NCBI RefSeq assembly: GCF_028583725.1
Contig: NZ_CP110680.1
Coordinates: 744,001 to 808,000 of the forward strand
Length of the DNA: 64,000 nucleotides
Direction: 5' to 3'
Source of the DNA: Cellulomonas fimi
GTDB taxonomy: Bacteria > Actinomycetota > Actinomycetes > Actinomycetales > Cellulomonadaceae
Every line of letters starts with the position of its first letter. The stretch's first letter is position 1. The notes under the pieces were generated by a model, which saw only the letters and a list, made by a program, of their open reading frames with translations, ran no database searches and was not told where the DNA came from. Positions 22,849-30,214 of this stretch are shown here, piece by piece. A program made the position numbers and the translations under genes.

Positions 22849-24648
22849 ATGAACAGGTCCATGACGACGACGTCGACGAGTCCCCGGGGTGGCGGACGCG
22901 TCCGGGCGAGGTCGCGTGCGCTCACGGTGCTCGTCGCGGGTGTCCTGGTGGCCGCCGTGTCGTTCGTCCCGCACCCCGCCGTCGCCGCGACCCCGGCGCC
23001 ACCGTCGCGTGCGTCGGTTGTGCAGGCGGCACGGCTCGCCGTCGACCACTTCTACGCGACCGGCGGCGGTGCGACGTCCGACGCCGGGTGGCGGTGGGCG
23101 CCGTACTTCATGGCCGTCGAGGCGCTGCACCGCGAGACCGGGGACGCGACCTACGCCCAGTGGCTCCAGGCGTGGGGCGAGCGGAATGCGTGGACCGGCG
23201 ACGCGCCGCCGAGCCCGACGTCCAACCCGGACAGCCGCGCCGCGATCCAGGTCTGGTACGACATGGCCGCCCGCGGCCTGCCGGCGGACCTGGGCCAGTC
23301 GGACACCCTCATGGCGGCCGACCTCGCGCTGCCCGCCGACCGGTACTGGTGGATCGACGCGATGTTCATGGGCCTGCCGCTGTGGCCGCGCTGGGCGACC
23401 CGGACGGGTGAGAGCGCCTACGCGGCGAAGCACGCGCAGCTCTACACCTACCTGCGCGACGACGGCTTCACGACGTACCGCCGCGGGTGCGGCCGCACCG
23501 GCCTGTTCGACGCGACCGAGAGCCTGTGGTGGCGCGACTGCCAGTTCGTCCCGCAGCGGGACGCGCTCGGGCACAAGGTGTTCTGGTCGCGCGGGAACGG
23601 CTGGGTGCTCGCCGCGATGGCCCGCACCCTCATGGTCCAGCCGCCCACGGACCCGCAGGCCGCCGAGTACCGGGCGATGCTGCAGCGCATGGCCGCCCGC
23701 CTGGTGCCGCTGCAGGGTGCCGACGGGATGTGGCGCTCCAGCCTGCTGAGCCCGTCGCTGTACCCGGCGCCCGAGACGAGCGGCACCGCGCTGTTCACGT
23801 ACGCGATGGCGTACGGGATCCGCACCGGGCTGCTCGACGCGGCGACCTACCTGCCGGTCGTGCTCCGCGCGTGGCAGGGCCTGTCGACGGTCTCGTTGAC
23901 GAGCACCGGGTTCGTCTCGAACTGCCAGCTCGTCGGCGACCAGCCCGCCGCACCCAGCACGACGACGTCGATCGCGTACTGCGTCGGCGCGTTCGCGCTC
24001 GCCGCGACGGAGGTCGCGCGACTCGACGGCTACCTCGCCGCAGACCCGTTCACACGGACGGCGACGAACGGTCTCGGCACCGCGGAGGTGGGGGGCGCGT
24101 GGACGACGCCCGTCGTGCCGACCGACTTCTCCGTCGACGGCACGGCCGCCCGCGTCCGCACGCCCGCCGGCCACACGCGGTACGCGAACCTGGCGGGCGT
24201 CTCGTCGCAGGACACCGACCTCACCGCGACCTTCGGGCTCACGCGCCCGACGAGCCGGAGCCTCTACCTCGCGCTCGTCGCGCGTCAGGTCGGCAGCGCC
24301 ACCTACACAGGTCGCGCGGTCGTCAGCAGCACGGGGACGGTCCAGGCGCAGGCGCAGCGCTCGGGGACGACGCTGCGCGCGGTCGCGGTGCCGGGCCTCG
24401 TCGTCGGCGCCACCGACCGGCTGCGTCTCCGTGTGCAGGCCGTCAGTGTCGCGCCGACGACCGTCCGTGTGCGGGTGTGGAAGGACGGGACCGCCGAGCC
24501 CTCCGCGTGGGCCGTCACCGTCACCGACTCGACGGCCGCACTGCAGACCCGCGGTGCGATCGGCCTCACGACCTACCTCAGCGCCGACGCGACCCCGTCG
24601 CAGGTCGTCGTCACGGTCGACGACCTCACCGCCCGCCGTCCGGGCTGA
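22849..24648 (+). CDS. Secreted GH105 (unsaturated rhamnogalacturonyl hydrolase-like) enzyme with C-terminal beta-sandwich
   Basis: A 599-residue secreted glycoside hydrolase. The signal peptide covers residues 1-46 with a Arg-rich start, a hydrophobic core and A-V-A cleavage. The (alpha/alpha)6 catalytic domain spans about 50-395 and carries W-W-I-D-A-M-F-M (candidate catalytic Asp170) and W-S-R-G-N-G-W at 246-252, both typical of GH88/GH105 enzymes that remove unsaturated uronic acids from pectin fragments. From about residue 400 a D-P-F-T-R-T pattern opens a C-terminal concanavalin-like beta-sandwich, probably for carbohydrate binding. Alternatives for the start are ATG at residue 1 or residue 5. 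It stands alone, without a polysaccharide lyase next to it. Confidence 0.85.
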   Translation: MNRSMTTTSTSPRGGGRVRARSRALTVLVAGVLVAAVSFVPHPAVAATPAPPSRASVVQAARLAVDHFYATGGGATSDAGWRWAPYFMAVEALHRETGDATYAQWLQAWGERNAWTGDAPPSPTSNPDSRAAIQVWYDMAARGLPADLGQSDTLMAADLALPADRYWWIDAMFMGLPLWPRWATRTGESAYAAKHAQLYTYLRDDGFTTYRRGCGRTGLFDATESLWWRDCQFVPQRDALGHKVFWSRGNGWVLAAMARTLMVQPPTDPQAAEYRAMLQRMAARLVPLQGADGMWRSSLLSPSLYPAPETSGTALFTYAMAYGIRTGLLDAATYLPVVLRAWQGLSTVSLTSTGFVSNCQLVGDQPAAPSTTTSIAYCVGAFALAATEVARLDGYLAADPFTRTATNGLGTAEVGGAWTTPVVPTDFSVDGTAARVRTPAGHTRYANLAGVSSQDTDLTATFGLTRPTSRSLYLALVARQVGSATYTGRAVVSSTGTVQAQAQRSGTTLRAVAVPGLVVGATDRLRLRVQAVSVAPTTVRVRVWKDGTAEPSAWAVTVTDSTAALQTRGAIGLTTYLSADATPSQVVVTVDDLTARRPG

Positions 24649-24694
24649 GGGGGCCGCTGGGGATCGTCGCGGGCTCGATCGACGTCCAGCGGGA

Positions 24695-24724
24695 AATCAG
24701 ACAATCAGATCCGTCTGCTAGCCT
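24695..24724 (+). promoter_or_regulatory. vapBC promoter with overlapping repeats
   Basis: Tandem AATCAGA repeats (8-base period), an inverted pair CAGAC-N10-GTCTG and a TAGCCT -10 hexamer lie together just before the antitoxin GTG. The -10 ends six bases before the GTG and there is no ribosome site, so the transcript is probably leaderless. The repeats are the likely site of autorepression by the antitoxin complex. Confidence 0.55.
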
Positions 24725-24730
24725 GAGCGG

Positions 24731-24985
24731 GTGCGCATCCTCACCGCGACCGAAGCCTCGCGCGGCTTCTCCGATCTCCTCGACGCCGTCGAGCGGGGGG
24801 AGACGGTCATGGTGACGCGCGGCAACCGGACGATCGCGCGCATCGCTCCCGTGCCCGCCGCCACGGGTCGGAGCCTGCGCGAGGCGCTCGACGCGGTGCC
24901 GCGGCTCGACGACGCGTTCGAGGCCGACATCGCGGAGGCCACCGCCCTGCTCACGAGCGAGACGGATCCGTGGGCCGGCGACTGA
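24731..24985 (+). CDS. vapB: Antitoxin of Phd/YefM-VapB type
   Basis: An 84-residue antitoxin. The N-terminal M-R-I-L-T-A-T-E-A-S-R-G-F-S-D-L-L-D fold and G-E-T-V-M-V-T-R-G-N-R-T-I-A-R-I form the DNA-binding Phd/YefM dimerisation domain. The C-terminal acidic tail (residues 50-84) would wrap the toxin. It should neutralise the PIN toxin encoded by the next gene and repress the operon. The GTG start is favoured by the promoter spacing. Its 3' end overlaps the toxin gene by 16 bases. Confidence 0.88.
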   Translation: MRILTATEASRGFSDLLDAVERGETVMVTRGNRTIARIAPVPAATGRSLREALDAVPRLDDAFEADIAEATALLTSETDPWAGD

Positions 24986-25368
24986 TCCTCGACACCACGA
25001 CCCTGATCGCCTACGAGCGTCGGGCGTTCGACAGGACCGTCCTCGACGACGACGACCTCGCGATCGCGGCGGTGACGGTGGCCGAGTTCCGCACCGGCAT
25101 CGAGCTCGCCGACACCGCGGCCCGCGCGGCCGACCGCGCGCGCGTCCTCGACGCGGTGCTGGAGAACGTCACCGTGCTCGACTACACCGAGCACACGGCG
25201 ACGCAGCACGCGCGCCTGCTCGCGCACGTGCGCCGCACCGGCGTCCCCCGGGGCGCGCACGACCTGATCATCGCGGCCCACGCCGCCCACACCGGCCGGG
25301 TCCTCGCGTCCCGGGACGCGCGCGCCCGGTTCGCCGACCTGCCCGGTGTGGAGGCCCTCAGTCTCTGA
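24970..25368 (+). CDS. vapC: PIN-domain ribonuclease toxin
   Basis: A 132-residue VapC-family toxin that cleaves RNA, usually tRNA or rRNA. The four acidic metal ligands are visible: Asp8 in L-I-L-D-T-T, Glu39 in V-A-E-F-R-T-G, Asp98 in G-A-H-D-L-I and Asp116 in S-R-D-A-R. Length is normal, and no frame disruption is seen, so the toxin should be active. It starts at GTG inside the antitoxin gene. The gene converges on metZ with a 32-base spacer. Confidence 0.92.
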   Translation: MGRRLILDTTTLIAYERRAFDRTVLDDDDLAIAAVTVAEFRTGIELADTAARAADRARVLDAVLENVTVLDYTEHTATQHARLLAHVRRTGVPRGAHDLIIAAHAAHTGRVLASRDARARFADLPGVEALSL

Positions 25369-25400
25369 CGGTCGCGCCGTCGCCCCGCTCCGAGCCGCGC

Positions 25401-26672
25401 TCAGCCGGCCGCGACGTCCAGGGCCTGGATGAGGTCGTCGCGGAGGTCCTCGACGTCCTCGAGCCCGACGGACAGGCGGACGGTCGACTCGGCGATCCCG
25501 ACGGCGGCGCGCCCCTCGGGGCCGAGCTTGCGGTGCGTCGTCGTCGCGGGGTGCGTGACGATCGACTTGGTGTCGCCGAGGTTGTTCGACAGGTCGATGA
25601 CCCGCAGCGCGTCGAGGAACGCGAACGTGGTCTTCTTCGCGACGTCGGGCGTCGCGCCCTCGGGCACGCGCAGGTTCAGGGTGACGACGGTGCCGCCGCC
25701 GGTCTGCTGGGCCCGCGCGAGGTCGTGCTGCGGGTGCGACGGCAGGAACGGGTAGCGGACGGACTCGATCGCGGGGTGCTGCTCGAGCCACGTCGCGAGC
25801 GTCAGGGCGGACGCCGCCTGGTGCCGCACGCGCAGCGACATCGTCTCCAGGCCCTTGAGGAGCACCCACGCGTTGAACGGCGACAGCGACGGTCCGGTGT
25901 TGCGGATGAGCGTCTGGACGGGACCGCGGACGTACTCGGTCGAGCCGAGGATCGCGCCGCCGAGCACGCGGCCCTGGCCGTCGATGTGCTTGGTCGCGGA
26001 GTACACGACGACGTCGGCGCCGAGGTCGAGCGGGCGGGACAGGACGGGCGTCGCGAAGACGTTGTCGACGACGACGGTCGCACCCGCGGCGTGCGCGAGG
26101 CGGGACACGGCGGCGATGTCGACGAGGTCCTGCATCGGGTTGGACGGCGTCTCGAAGAACACGACGTCGGCGGGCGTCGAGAGCGCCTCCTCCCACTGCG
26201 ACAGCACGTGCCCGTCGACGTAGTCGGTGCGCACGCCCCACTTGGCGAGGATCTCGTCGAAGATCACGACGCTCGACCCGAACAGCGCGCGGGCGGACAC
26301 GATGCGCGATCCCTGCTGCACGAGCGCGGCGAGGGCCGTGAACACGGCCGACATGCCGGTCGCGGTGGCGTAGGCGGCCTCGGCGCCGTCGAGCAGGCGC
26401 AGCCGCTCCTCGAACGTCGACACCGTCGGGTTGGAGTACCGGGAGTAGAGGAACCGGTCGACGTCGCCCGCGAACGCGGACTCGGCCTGCGCGGCGGAGT
26501 CGTACACGTAGCCCTGGGTGAGGAACAGGCCCTCGGACATCTCCTGGAACTCGGACCGGACGAGCCCGCCGCGCACGGCGAGCGTGTCGGGCCGCAGCGT
26601 GGCGCGGTCGACGGACCGGTCGTCCCAGTCGCCGGGACCGGGCACGCGGCCCGGCACGCGGTCGGCGGTCAC
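25401..26672 (-). CDS. metZ: O-succinylhomoserine sulfhydrylase (MetZ)
   Basis: A 423-residue PLP enzyme of the Cys/Met metabolism family that makes homocysteine from an activated homoserine and sulfide. The PLP lysine is Lys228 in S-A-T-K-H-I-D-G-Q-G. Other family markers are S-R-Y-S-N-P-T near 78, E-T-P-S-N-P near 174 and V-D-N-V-F-A-T-P near 203. The S-R-Y-x-N-P pattern and Q-G rather than H-S-D after H-I-D-G point to the sulfhydrylase MetZ rather than cystathionine synthase. The GTG overlaps the rhodanese stop by four bases. Expression is expected to be controlled by the SAM-I riboswitch before the rhodanese gene. Confidence 0.92.
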   Translation of the reverse strand: MTADRVPGRVPGPGDWDDRSVDRATLRPDTLAVRGGLVRSEFQEMSEGLFLTQGYVYDSAAQAESAFAGDVDRFLYSRYSNPTVSTFEERLRLLDGAEAAYATATGMSAVFTALAALVQQGSRIVSARALFGSSVVIFDEILAKWGVRTDYVDGHVLSQWEEALSTPADVVFFETPSNPMQDLVDIAAVSRLAHAAGATVVVDNVFATPVLSRPLDLGADVVVYSATKHIDGQGRVLGGAILGSTEYVRGPVQTLIRNTGPSLSPFNAWVLLKGLETMSLRVRHQAASALTLATWLEQHPAIESVRYPFLPSHPQHDLARAQQTGGGTVVTLNLRVPEGATPDVAKKTTFAFLDALRVIDLSNNLGDTKSIVTHPATTTHRKLGPEGRAAVGIAESTVRLSVGLEDVEDLRDDLIQALDVAAG

Positions 26673-27082
26673 AGCGTCGTCCAGGGCAGACCCTCGGCGC
26701 GCCATCCGACGTGCCCGCGCTGTCCGTCGGGGCCGACGTCGCCCTCGAACCCGCGCAGCACGTTGTACGCCGGGCCGAACCCGGCGGCGGTCGCGGCCTG
26801 CGCGGCGGCGACCGAGCGGACCCCGGAGCGGCAGAGGAAGACGACGGGCCGCTCGTCGCCGGGCTCGAGGCCCGCCTCGGCGAGTTCGTCGACGAACCGC
26901 GGGTTGAGGCCCTGCGGGGTGGTCCACTCGACGAGCGCGGCGCGGCCGCCGATGTCCGTCGCGTCCGGGATGCCGATCAGGCGCCACTCGGCGTCGGTGC
27001 GCACGTCGACGAGCAGCGCGCGCTCGTCGGACGCGAGCAGGTCCCACGCCTGCTGCGGGGTCAGGTCACCGGCGTACGGCAT
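26669..27082 (-). CDS. Rhodanese-domain sulfurtransferase
   Basis: A 137-residue single-domain rhodanese. The active-site Cys84 lies in the loop C-R-S-G-V-R-S, preceded by V-V-F-L. The N-terminal L-L-V-D-V-R-T-D-A-E-W is the CH2A motif. It could pass persulfide sulfur to or from MetZ, with which it is translationally coupled. The ATG has GGAGG six bases upstream; that site overlaps the 3' strand of the riboswitch P1 helix, so SAM binding should block translation of this gene and metZ. Confidence 0.92.
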   Translation of the reverse strand: MPYAGDLTPQQAWDLLASDERALLVDVRTDAEWRLIGIPDATDIGGRAALVEWTTPQGLNPRFVDELAEAGLEPGDERPVVFLCRSGVRSVAAAQAATAAGFGPAYNVLRGFEGDVGPDGQRGHVGWRAEGLPWTTL

Positions 27083-27088
27083 CGCGAT

Positions 27089-27181
27089 CCTCCATCGGTC
27101 CTGGCGGTAGCACCCTCGCCCGGCGGACCGGGGGGTTGCTGCGGCGTCGTCGAGCCAGATCTCTCGGCCGCTCTGGATGGT
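27089..27181 (-). promoter_or_regulatory. SAM-I (S-box) riboswitch before rhodanese-metZ
   Basis: Read on the minus strand, the region matches the S-box core: P1 strand CCATC, then CAGAGCGGCCGAGAGATCTG, CTCGACGACGCCGCAGCAACC, later GGGTGCTACC and the closing P1 strand GATGG. The GGAGG ribosome site of the rhodanese gene (27089-27093) shares two bases with the P1 3' strand, which implies translational OFF control by SAM. The stretch from here to 27456 contains no other gene; it holds two promoters and the SAM-IV element on the opposite strand. Confidence 0.85.
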
Positions 27182-27188
27182 TGGCGTG

Positions 27189-27219
27189 ATGCTACGCGCG
27201 GCGCCCGACCTCGCGCCAA
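27189..27219 (-). promoter_or_regulatory. Promoter of the SAM-I-rhodanese-metZ transcript
   Basis: On the minus strand TTGGCG (-35) and TAGCAT (-10) are separated by 19 bases. The -10 lies seven bases before the first base of the S-box, so transcription would start at the riboswitch edge. Confidence 0.6.
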
Positions 27220-27265
27220 GGAGTGGACAGCGTGTCCCGTCATGCGAGACGGCCGACGTGTCCCG

Positions 27266-27295
27266 TTGACACACGCCCGCGCCCGACGGAACCCT
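27266..27295 (+). promoter_or_regulatory. Promoter of the SAM-IV-aminotransferase transcript
   Basis: A perfect TTGACA -35 is followed after 18 bases by AACCCT as a weak -10. The predicted start, near 27302, falls at the first base pairs of the SAM-IV riboswitch. Confidence 0.55.
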
Positions 27296-27302
27296 CGTCG
27301 TC

Positions 27303-27390
27303 AGGTCATGAGCGCCAGCGCGAAGCCCCGGCTCGCTGGCCGGCAACCCTCCTCCGCGGTGGGGTGCCCCGGGTGACGACCAGGCCGACC
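27303..27390 (+). promoter_or_regulatory. SAM-IV riboswitch
   Basis: The sequence follows the SAM-IV consensus closely: GGTCATGAGCGCCAGCG, GCCCCGGCTCGCTGG, CCGGCAACCCTCC, then GGTGGGGTGCCCCGGGTGA and the closing GACC. P1 (GGTC/GACC) and P2 (CCAGCG/CGCTGG) can be paired directly. This class is known from actinomycetes in front of sulfur-metabolism genes. It lies 67 bases before the aminotransferase gene on the same strand. Confidence 0.88.
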
Positions 27391-27456
27391 GCCGACCGGC
27401 GGACGGCAAGCGCGGGGGCCGGCGGTGCCGGGTCCCACGGACCCGTGAGGAGCACC

Positions 27457-28875
27457 ATGTCCGTCATCGCCGAGCAGACGTCCTGTGCGGAGGTCGACGC
27501 GGCCCGCGCGTCGACCCGTGAGCCCGTCCCCGCCCTGCTGCCCGTCGTCGGCGGCACCACCACCGTCCCGCTCGTCGACGGGACCCAGCGCGTGTACGCC
27601 AACCTGGACTACGCGGCGTCCGCGCCCGCGCTCGAGTCCGTCGCCGCGCGCGTGACCGAGGTCCTGCCGCTCTACGCGTCCGTGCACCGCGGCGCGGGCT
27701 ACCTCTCGCAGGTCTCGACGGCGCTCTACGAGTCGGCCCGGCAGAGCATCGCGCGGTTCGTCGACGCCCGCCCCGACGACGTCGCGATCGTCACGCGCAA
27801 CACCACCGACTCGCTCAACCTGCTCGCGGGCGTCGTCCCCGCGGGCGGCAAGGTGCTCGTCCTCGACGTCGAGCACCACGCCAACCTGCTGCCGTGGGTG
27901 CAGTCGTCGCAGCGGCACGGCAACACCACGACGATCCTGCCGATCGGCCGGACCGTCGCCGACACCCTCGCGGCCCTGCGCGCCGAGCTCGCGACCCAGC
28001 CGTACGCGCTGCTCACGATCACGGGCGCGTCGAACGTCACGGGTGAGTCGCTGCCGATCGAGGAGGTCGTCGCGCTCGCGCACGCCGAGGGCACGCGCGT
28101 GGCGGTCGACGGCGCGCAGCTCGTCCCGCACCGCGGCTTCTCGCTCGCCCGCACGGGCGCCGACTACGTCGCGTTCTCGGGTCACAAGACGTACGCGCCG
28201 TTCGGCGCGGGGGCGCTCGTCGGCCGCCGCGACTGGCTCGACACCGGCACGCCCTACCTCGCCGGGGGAGGCGCCGTGCGCGACGTGCGCGCCGACCGCA
28301 CCGTCTGGCAGCCGGCACCCGCGCGGCACGAGGCCGGGTCGCCCAACGTCATCGGCGCGATCGCGCTCGCCGAGGCGTGCGACCGGCTCGCCGCCCTCCC
28401 CGCGGGTGCGCTGCTCGCGCACGAGGAGGCGCTGCGCGCCCGCCTGGTCGACGGGCTGAGCACGATCGACGGCGTCGAGGTCGCGCGCATCTGGCCCGAC
28501 TCCGCGGACCCGGTCGGCGTCCTCACCTTCACCGTCCCCGGTCACGACCCGGGTCTCGTCGCTGCGTACCTGTCCGCCGAGCACGGCATCGGGGTCCGCG
28601 ACGGCCGGTTCTGCGCGCACCCGCTGCTCGCGCACCTCGGCGCGTCCGGCGGCGCGATCCGCGCGTCCGTCGGCGTGGGCACGACCAGCGAGGCCGTCGA
28701 CCGCCTGGTCGACGCGCTGCGCCGCTTCCTCGCCGACGGCCCGACCGCCCGCTACGACGTCGTCGACTCCTGCTGGACCGTCGTCGACGACACCCGCCCG
28801 CTCGTGCAGGTCCACGGCCTCGACGCCCTCGCCGCCACGGCGGCGGCGGCCTGCGGCCCGGCCCTCGACGACTGA
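27457..28875 (+). CDS. Class V aminotransferase, cysteine desulfurase-like
   Basis: A 472-residue PLP enzyme with the SufS/CsdA layout. The PLP lysine is Lys244 in S-G-H-K-T-Y-A-P-F-G. The D-V-E-H-H-A-N-L-L-P-W motif is near 137, the V-D-G-A-Q-L-V-P-H motif near 217, and the catalytic-loop Cys is Cys386 in R-D-G-R-F-C-A-H-P. Retention of that Cys suggests real desulfurase or related C-S lyase chemistry. The N-terminal extension of about 45 residues and the C-terminal 50 residues are additional. There are no suf genes next to it. Placement behind a SAM-IV riboswitch and opposite rhodanese-metZ suggests a role in sulfur recycling or methionine supply. Confidence 0.88.
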   Translation: MSVIAEQTSCAEVDAARASTREPVPALLPVVGGTTTVPLVDGTQRVYANLDYAASAPALESVAARVTEVLPLYASVHRGAGYLSQVSTALYESARQSIARFVDARPDDVAIVTRNTTDSLNLLAGVVPAGGKVLVLDVEHHANLLPWVQSSQRHGNTTTILPIGRTVADTLAALRAELATQPYALLTITGASNVTGESLPIEEVVALAHAEGTRVAVDGAQLVPHRGFSLARTGADYVAFSGHKTYAPFGAGALVGRRDWLDTGTPYLAGGGAVRDVRADRTVWQPAPARHEAGSPNVIGAIALAEACDRLAALPAGALLAHEEALRARLVDGLSTIDGVEVARIWPDSADPVGVLTFTVPGHDPGLVAAYLSAEHGIGVRDGRFCAHPLLAHLGASGGAIRASVGVGTTSEAVDRLVDALRRFLADGPTARYDVVDSCWTVVDDTRPLVQVHGLDALAATAAAACGPALDD

Positions 28876-28929
28876 CCCGGCCCGGAGCCGACGGGCCGCC
28901 TGCTCGGGGCGAGCCCGGGTGGGTCGACG

Positions 28930-29526
28930 TCAGCCGACGACGATGCCCAGGTGCTCCGCGACGAGCGGGGCGAGGTCGAGCAGCTGGTCCTGCGTGATGC
29001 GTGCACCGCGCAGCCCGTCGAGCCCGTCGATCCGCTCGAGCCCGACGACACCGCGCAGGTCGACGTCCTCGAGCCGCGCGCCGGAGACGTCGAGCCGCCG
29101 CACCCGGCAGTCCTCGAGCACGACCTTGCGGGCGGTCACGCGGGCGAGGTCGAGCTCGTCCACGACGACGCCGACCAGCCGGACGTCGGCCAGCCGCGCC
29201 TCGCGCAGGTTGAGGTAGTCGACCTTGCCGCCGTGCAGCTCGACGCGGGTCCACTCCGACCCGTGCGCCTCCACGGCACCGAGCCGCGAGCCCTCCCACC
29301 GGCAGTCGAGCCACGTGGCCGACACCGCGGACAGCGACCCCGCGCGCACGCGCGTCCACGTCGTGTCGGCGGCCCGGGTGCCGTCCAGCCGGACGCCGTC
29401 GAGCGAGCAGTCGGTGAAGGTGCACTCGAGGATCCGCGAGTGCGAGCCGTCCTGCCCGTCGAGGTCCTCACCGACCAGGTCGACGGCGTCGAGGTCGCCG
29501 TCACGTTCCAGCGTGCGGGATTCCAT
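28930..29526 (-). CDS. Pentapeptide-repeat protein
   Basis: A 198-residue protein built of pentapeptide repeats with Leu or Val at the central position of each five-residue unit (for example D-L-V-G-E-D-L-D-G, C-S-L-D-G-V-R-L-D-G, L-N-L-R-E-A-R-L-A-D-V). It should fold as a right-handed quadrilateral beta-helix. The C-terminal 35 residues (G-L-R-G-A-R-I-T-Q-D-Q-L and following) resemble the end-cap of MfpA-like relatives, though DNA-gyrase protection is only a possibility. The ATG chosen is close to the start of the repeats; it is divergent from the acetyltransferase gene by 37 bases. Confidence 0.85.
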   Translation of the reverse strand: MESRTLERDGDLDAVDLVGEDLDGQDGSHSRILECTFTDCSLDGVRLDGTRAADTTWTRVRAGSLSAVSATWLDCRWEGSRLGAVEAHGSEWTRVELHGGKVDYLNLREARLADVRLVGVVVDELDLARVTARKVVLEDCRVRRLDVSGARLEDVDLRGVVGLERIDGLDGLRGARITQDQLLDLAPLVAEHLGIVVG

Positions 29527-29563
29527 GCGGGCCACCCTGCCACGACGTGCGAGGCTCGCGGGC

Positions 29564-30142
29564 GTGCTGCGCGACGTCACGCTCGAAGGTCACGGTGTCC
29601 GGCTCGTCCCCCTCGACGAGCCCCACGCGGAGGGCCTGGCCGCGTTCGTCGACGCGCGCGTCTGGGCGGGCATGTCGTCGCCCCTGCCGGTCGGGCTCGA
29701 CGCGTGGCGCGCGGAGATCGCGAAGGCCCGGGCGACGCCCGGACGGCTCGCGTTCGCGGTGCTCGACGCGGAGACCGGTGAGGTGCGGGGGAGCACGTCG
29801 TTCTACGACTGGGACCCGCACGTCCTGCGCGTCGAGATCGGGCACACGTACTACGCGCCGCGCTGGTGGGGGACGTCGAACAACCCGGCGTGCAAGCTGC
29901 TGCTCCTCACGCACGCGTTCGAGACGTGGGGGTGCGTGCGCGTCGCGTTCCGGGCGGACACCCGCAACACCCGGTCGATCGCGGCGATCCGGCGGCTCGG
30001 CGCCGTGCCCGAGGGCGTGCTGCGCAGCCACCGCCTCGCGCCCGACGGGACGCGCGGCGACTCGGCGTACTTCTCGATCCTCGCCGACGAGTGGCCCGCG
30101 GTCCGCGCGGGCCTGCTCGACCGCCTGACGGCCACCGACTGA
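29564..30142 (+). CDS. GNAT acetyltransferase of the RimJ/RimL type
   Basis: A 192-residue N-acetyltransferase. It begins with the family pattern L-E-G-H-G-V-R-L-V-P-L-D-E-P-H, and later has R-V-E-I-G-H-T-Y-Y-A-P-R-W-W-G-T near 95 and N-T-R-S-I-A-A-I-R-R-L-G-A near 140, which is characteristic of GNATs acting on protein N-termini or small amines. The GTG start has GAGG ten bases upstream; an in-frame ATG 39 bases earlier is the alternative. Substrate unknown. Confidence 0.85.
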   Translation: MLRDVTLEGHGVRLVPLDEPHAEGLAAFVDARVWAGMSSPLPVGLDAWRAEIAKARATPGRLAFAVLDAETGEVRGSTSFYDWDPHVLRVEIGHTYYAPRWWGTSNNPACKLLLLTHAFETWGCVRVAFRADTRNTRSIAAIRRLGAVPEGVLRSHRLAPDGTRGDSAYFSILADEWPAVRAGLLDRLTATD

Positions 30143-30214
30143 GGCCACCGCGGCGGGCGCCGGATCACCCCGAGCGGAGGGTGCGCGCACGGGCCTGCCC
30201 GGCAGACTGGGCGC

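Noticed and set aside
27307..27375. Short ORF starting at ATGAGCGCC inside the SAM-IV element
   Set aside because: The ATG is part of the conserved SAM-IV sequence GGTCATGAGCG; the ORF has no ribosome site and no homology, so RNA structure explains it.
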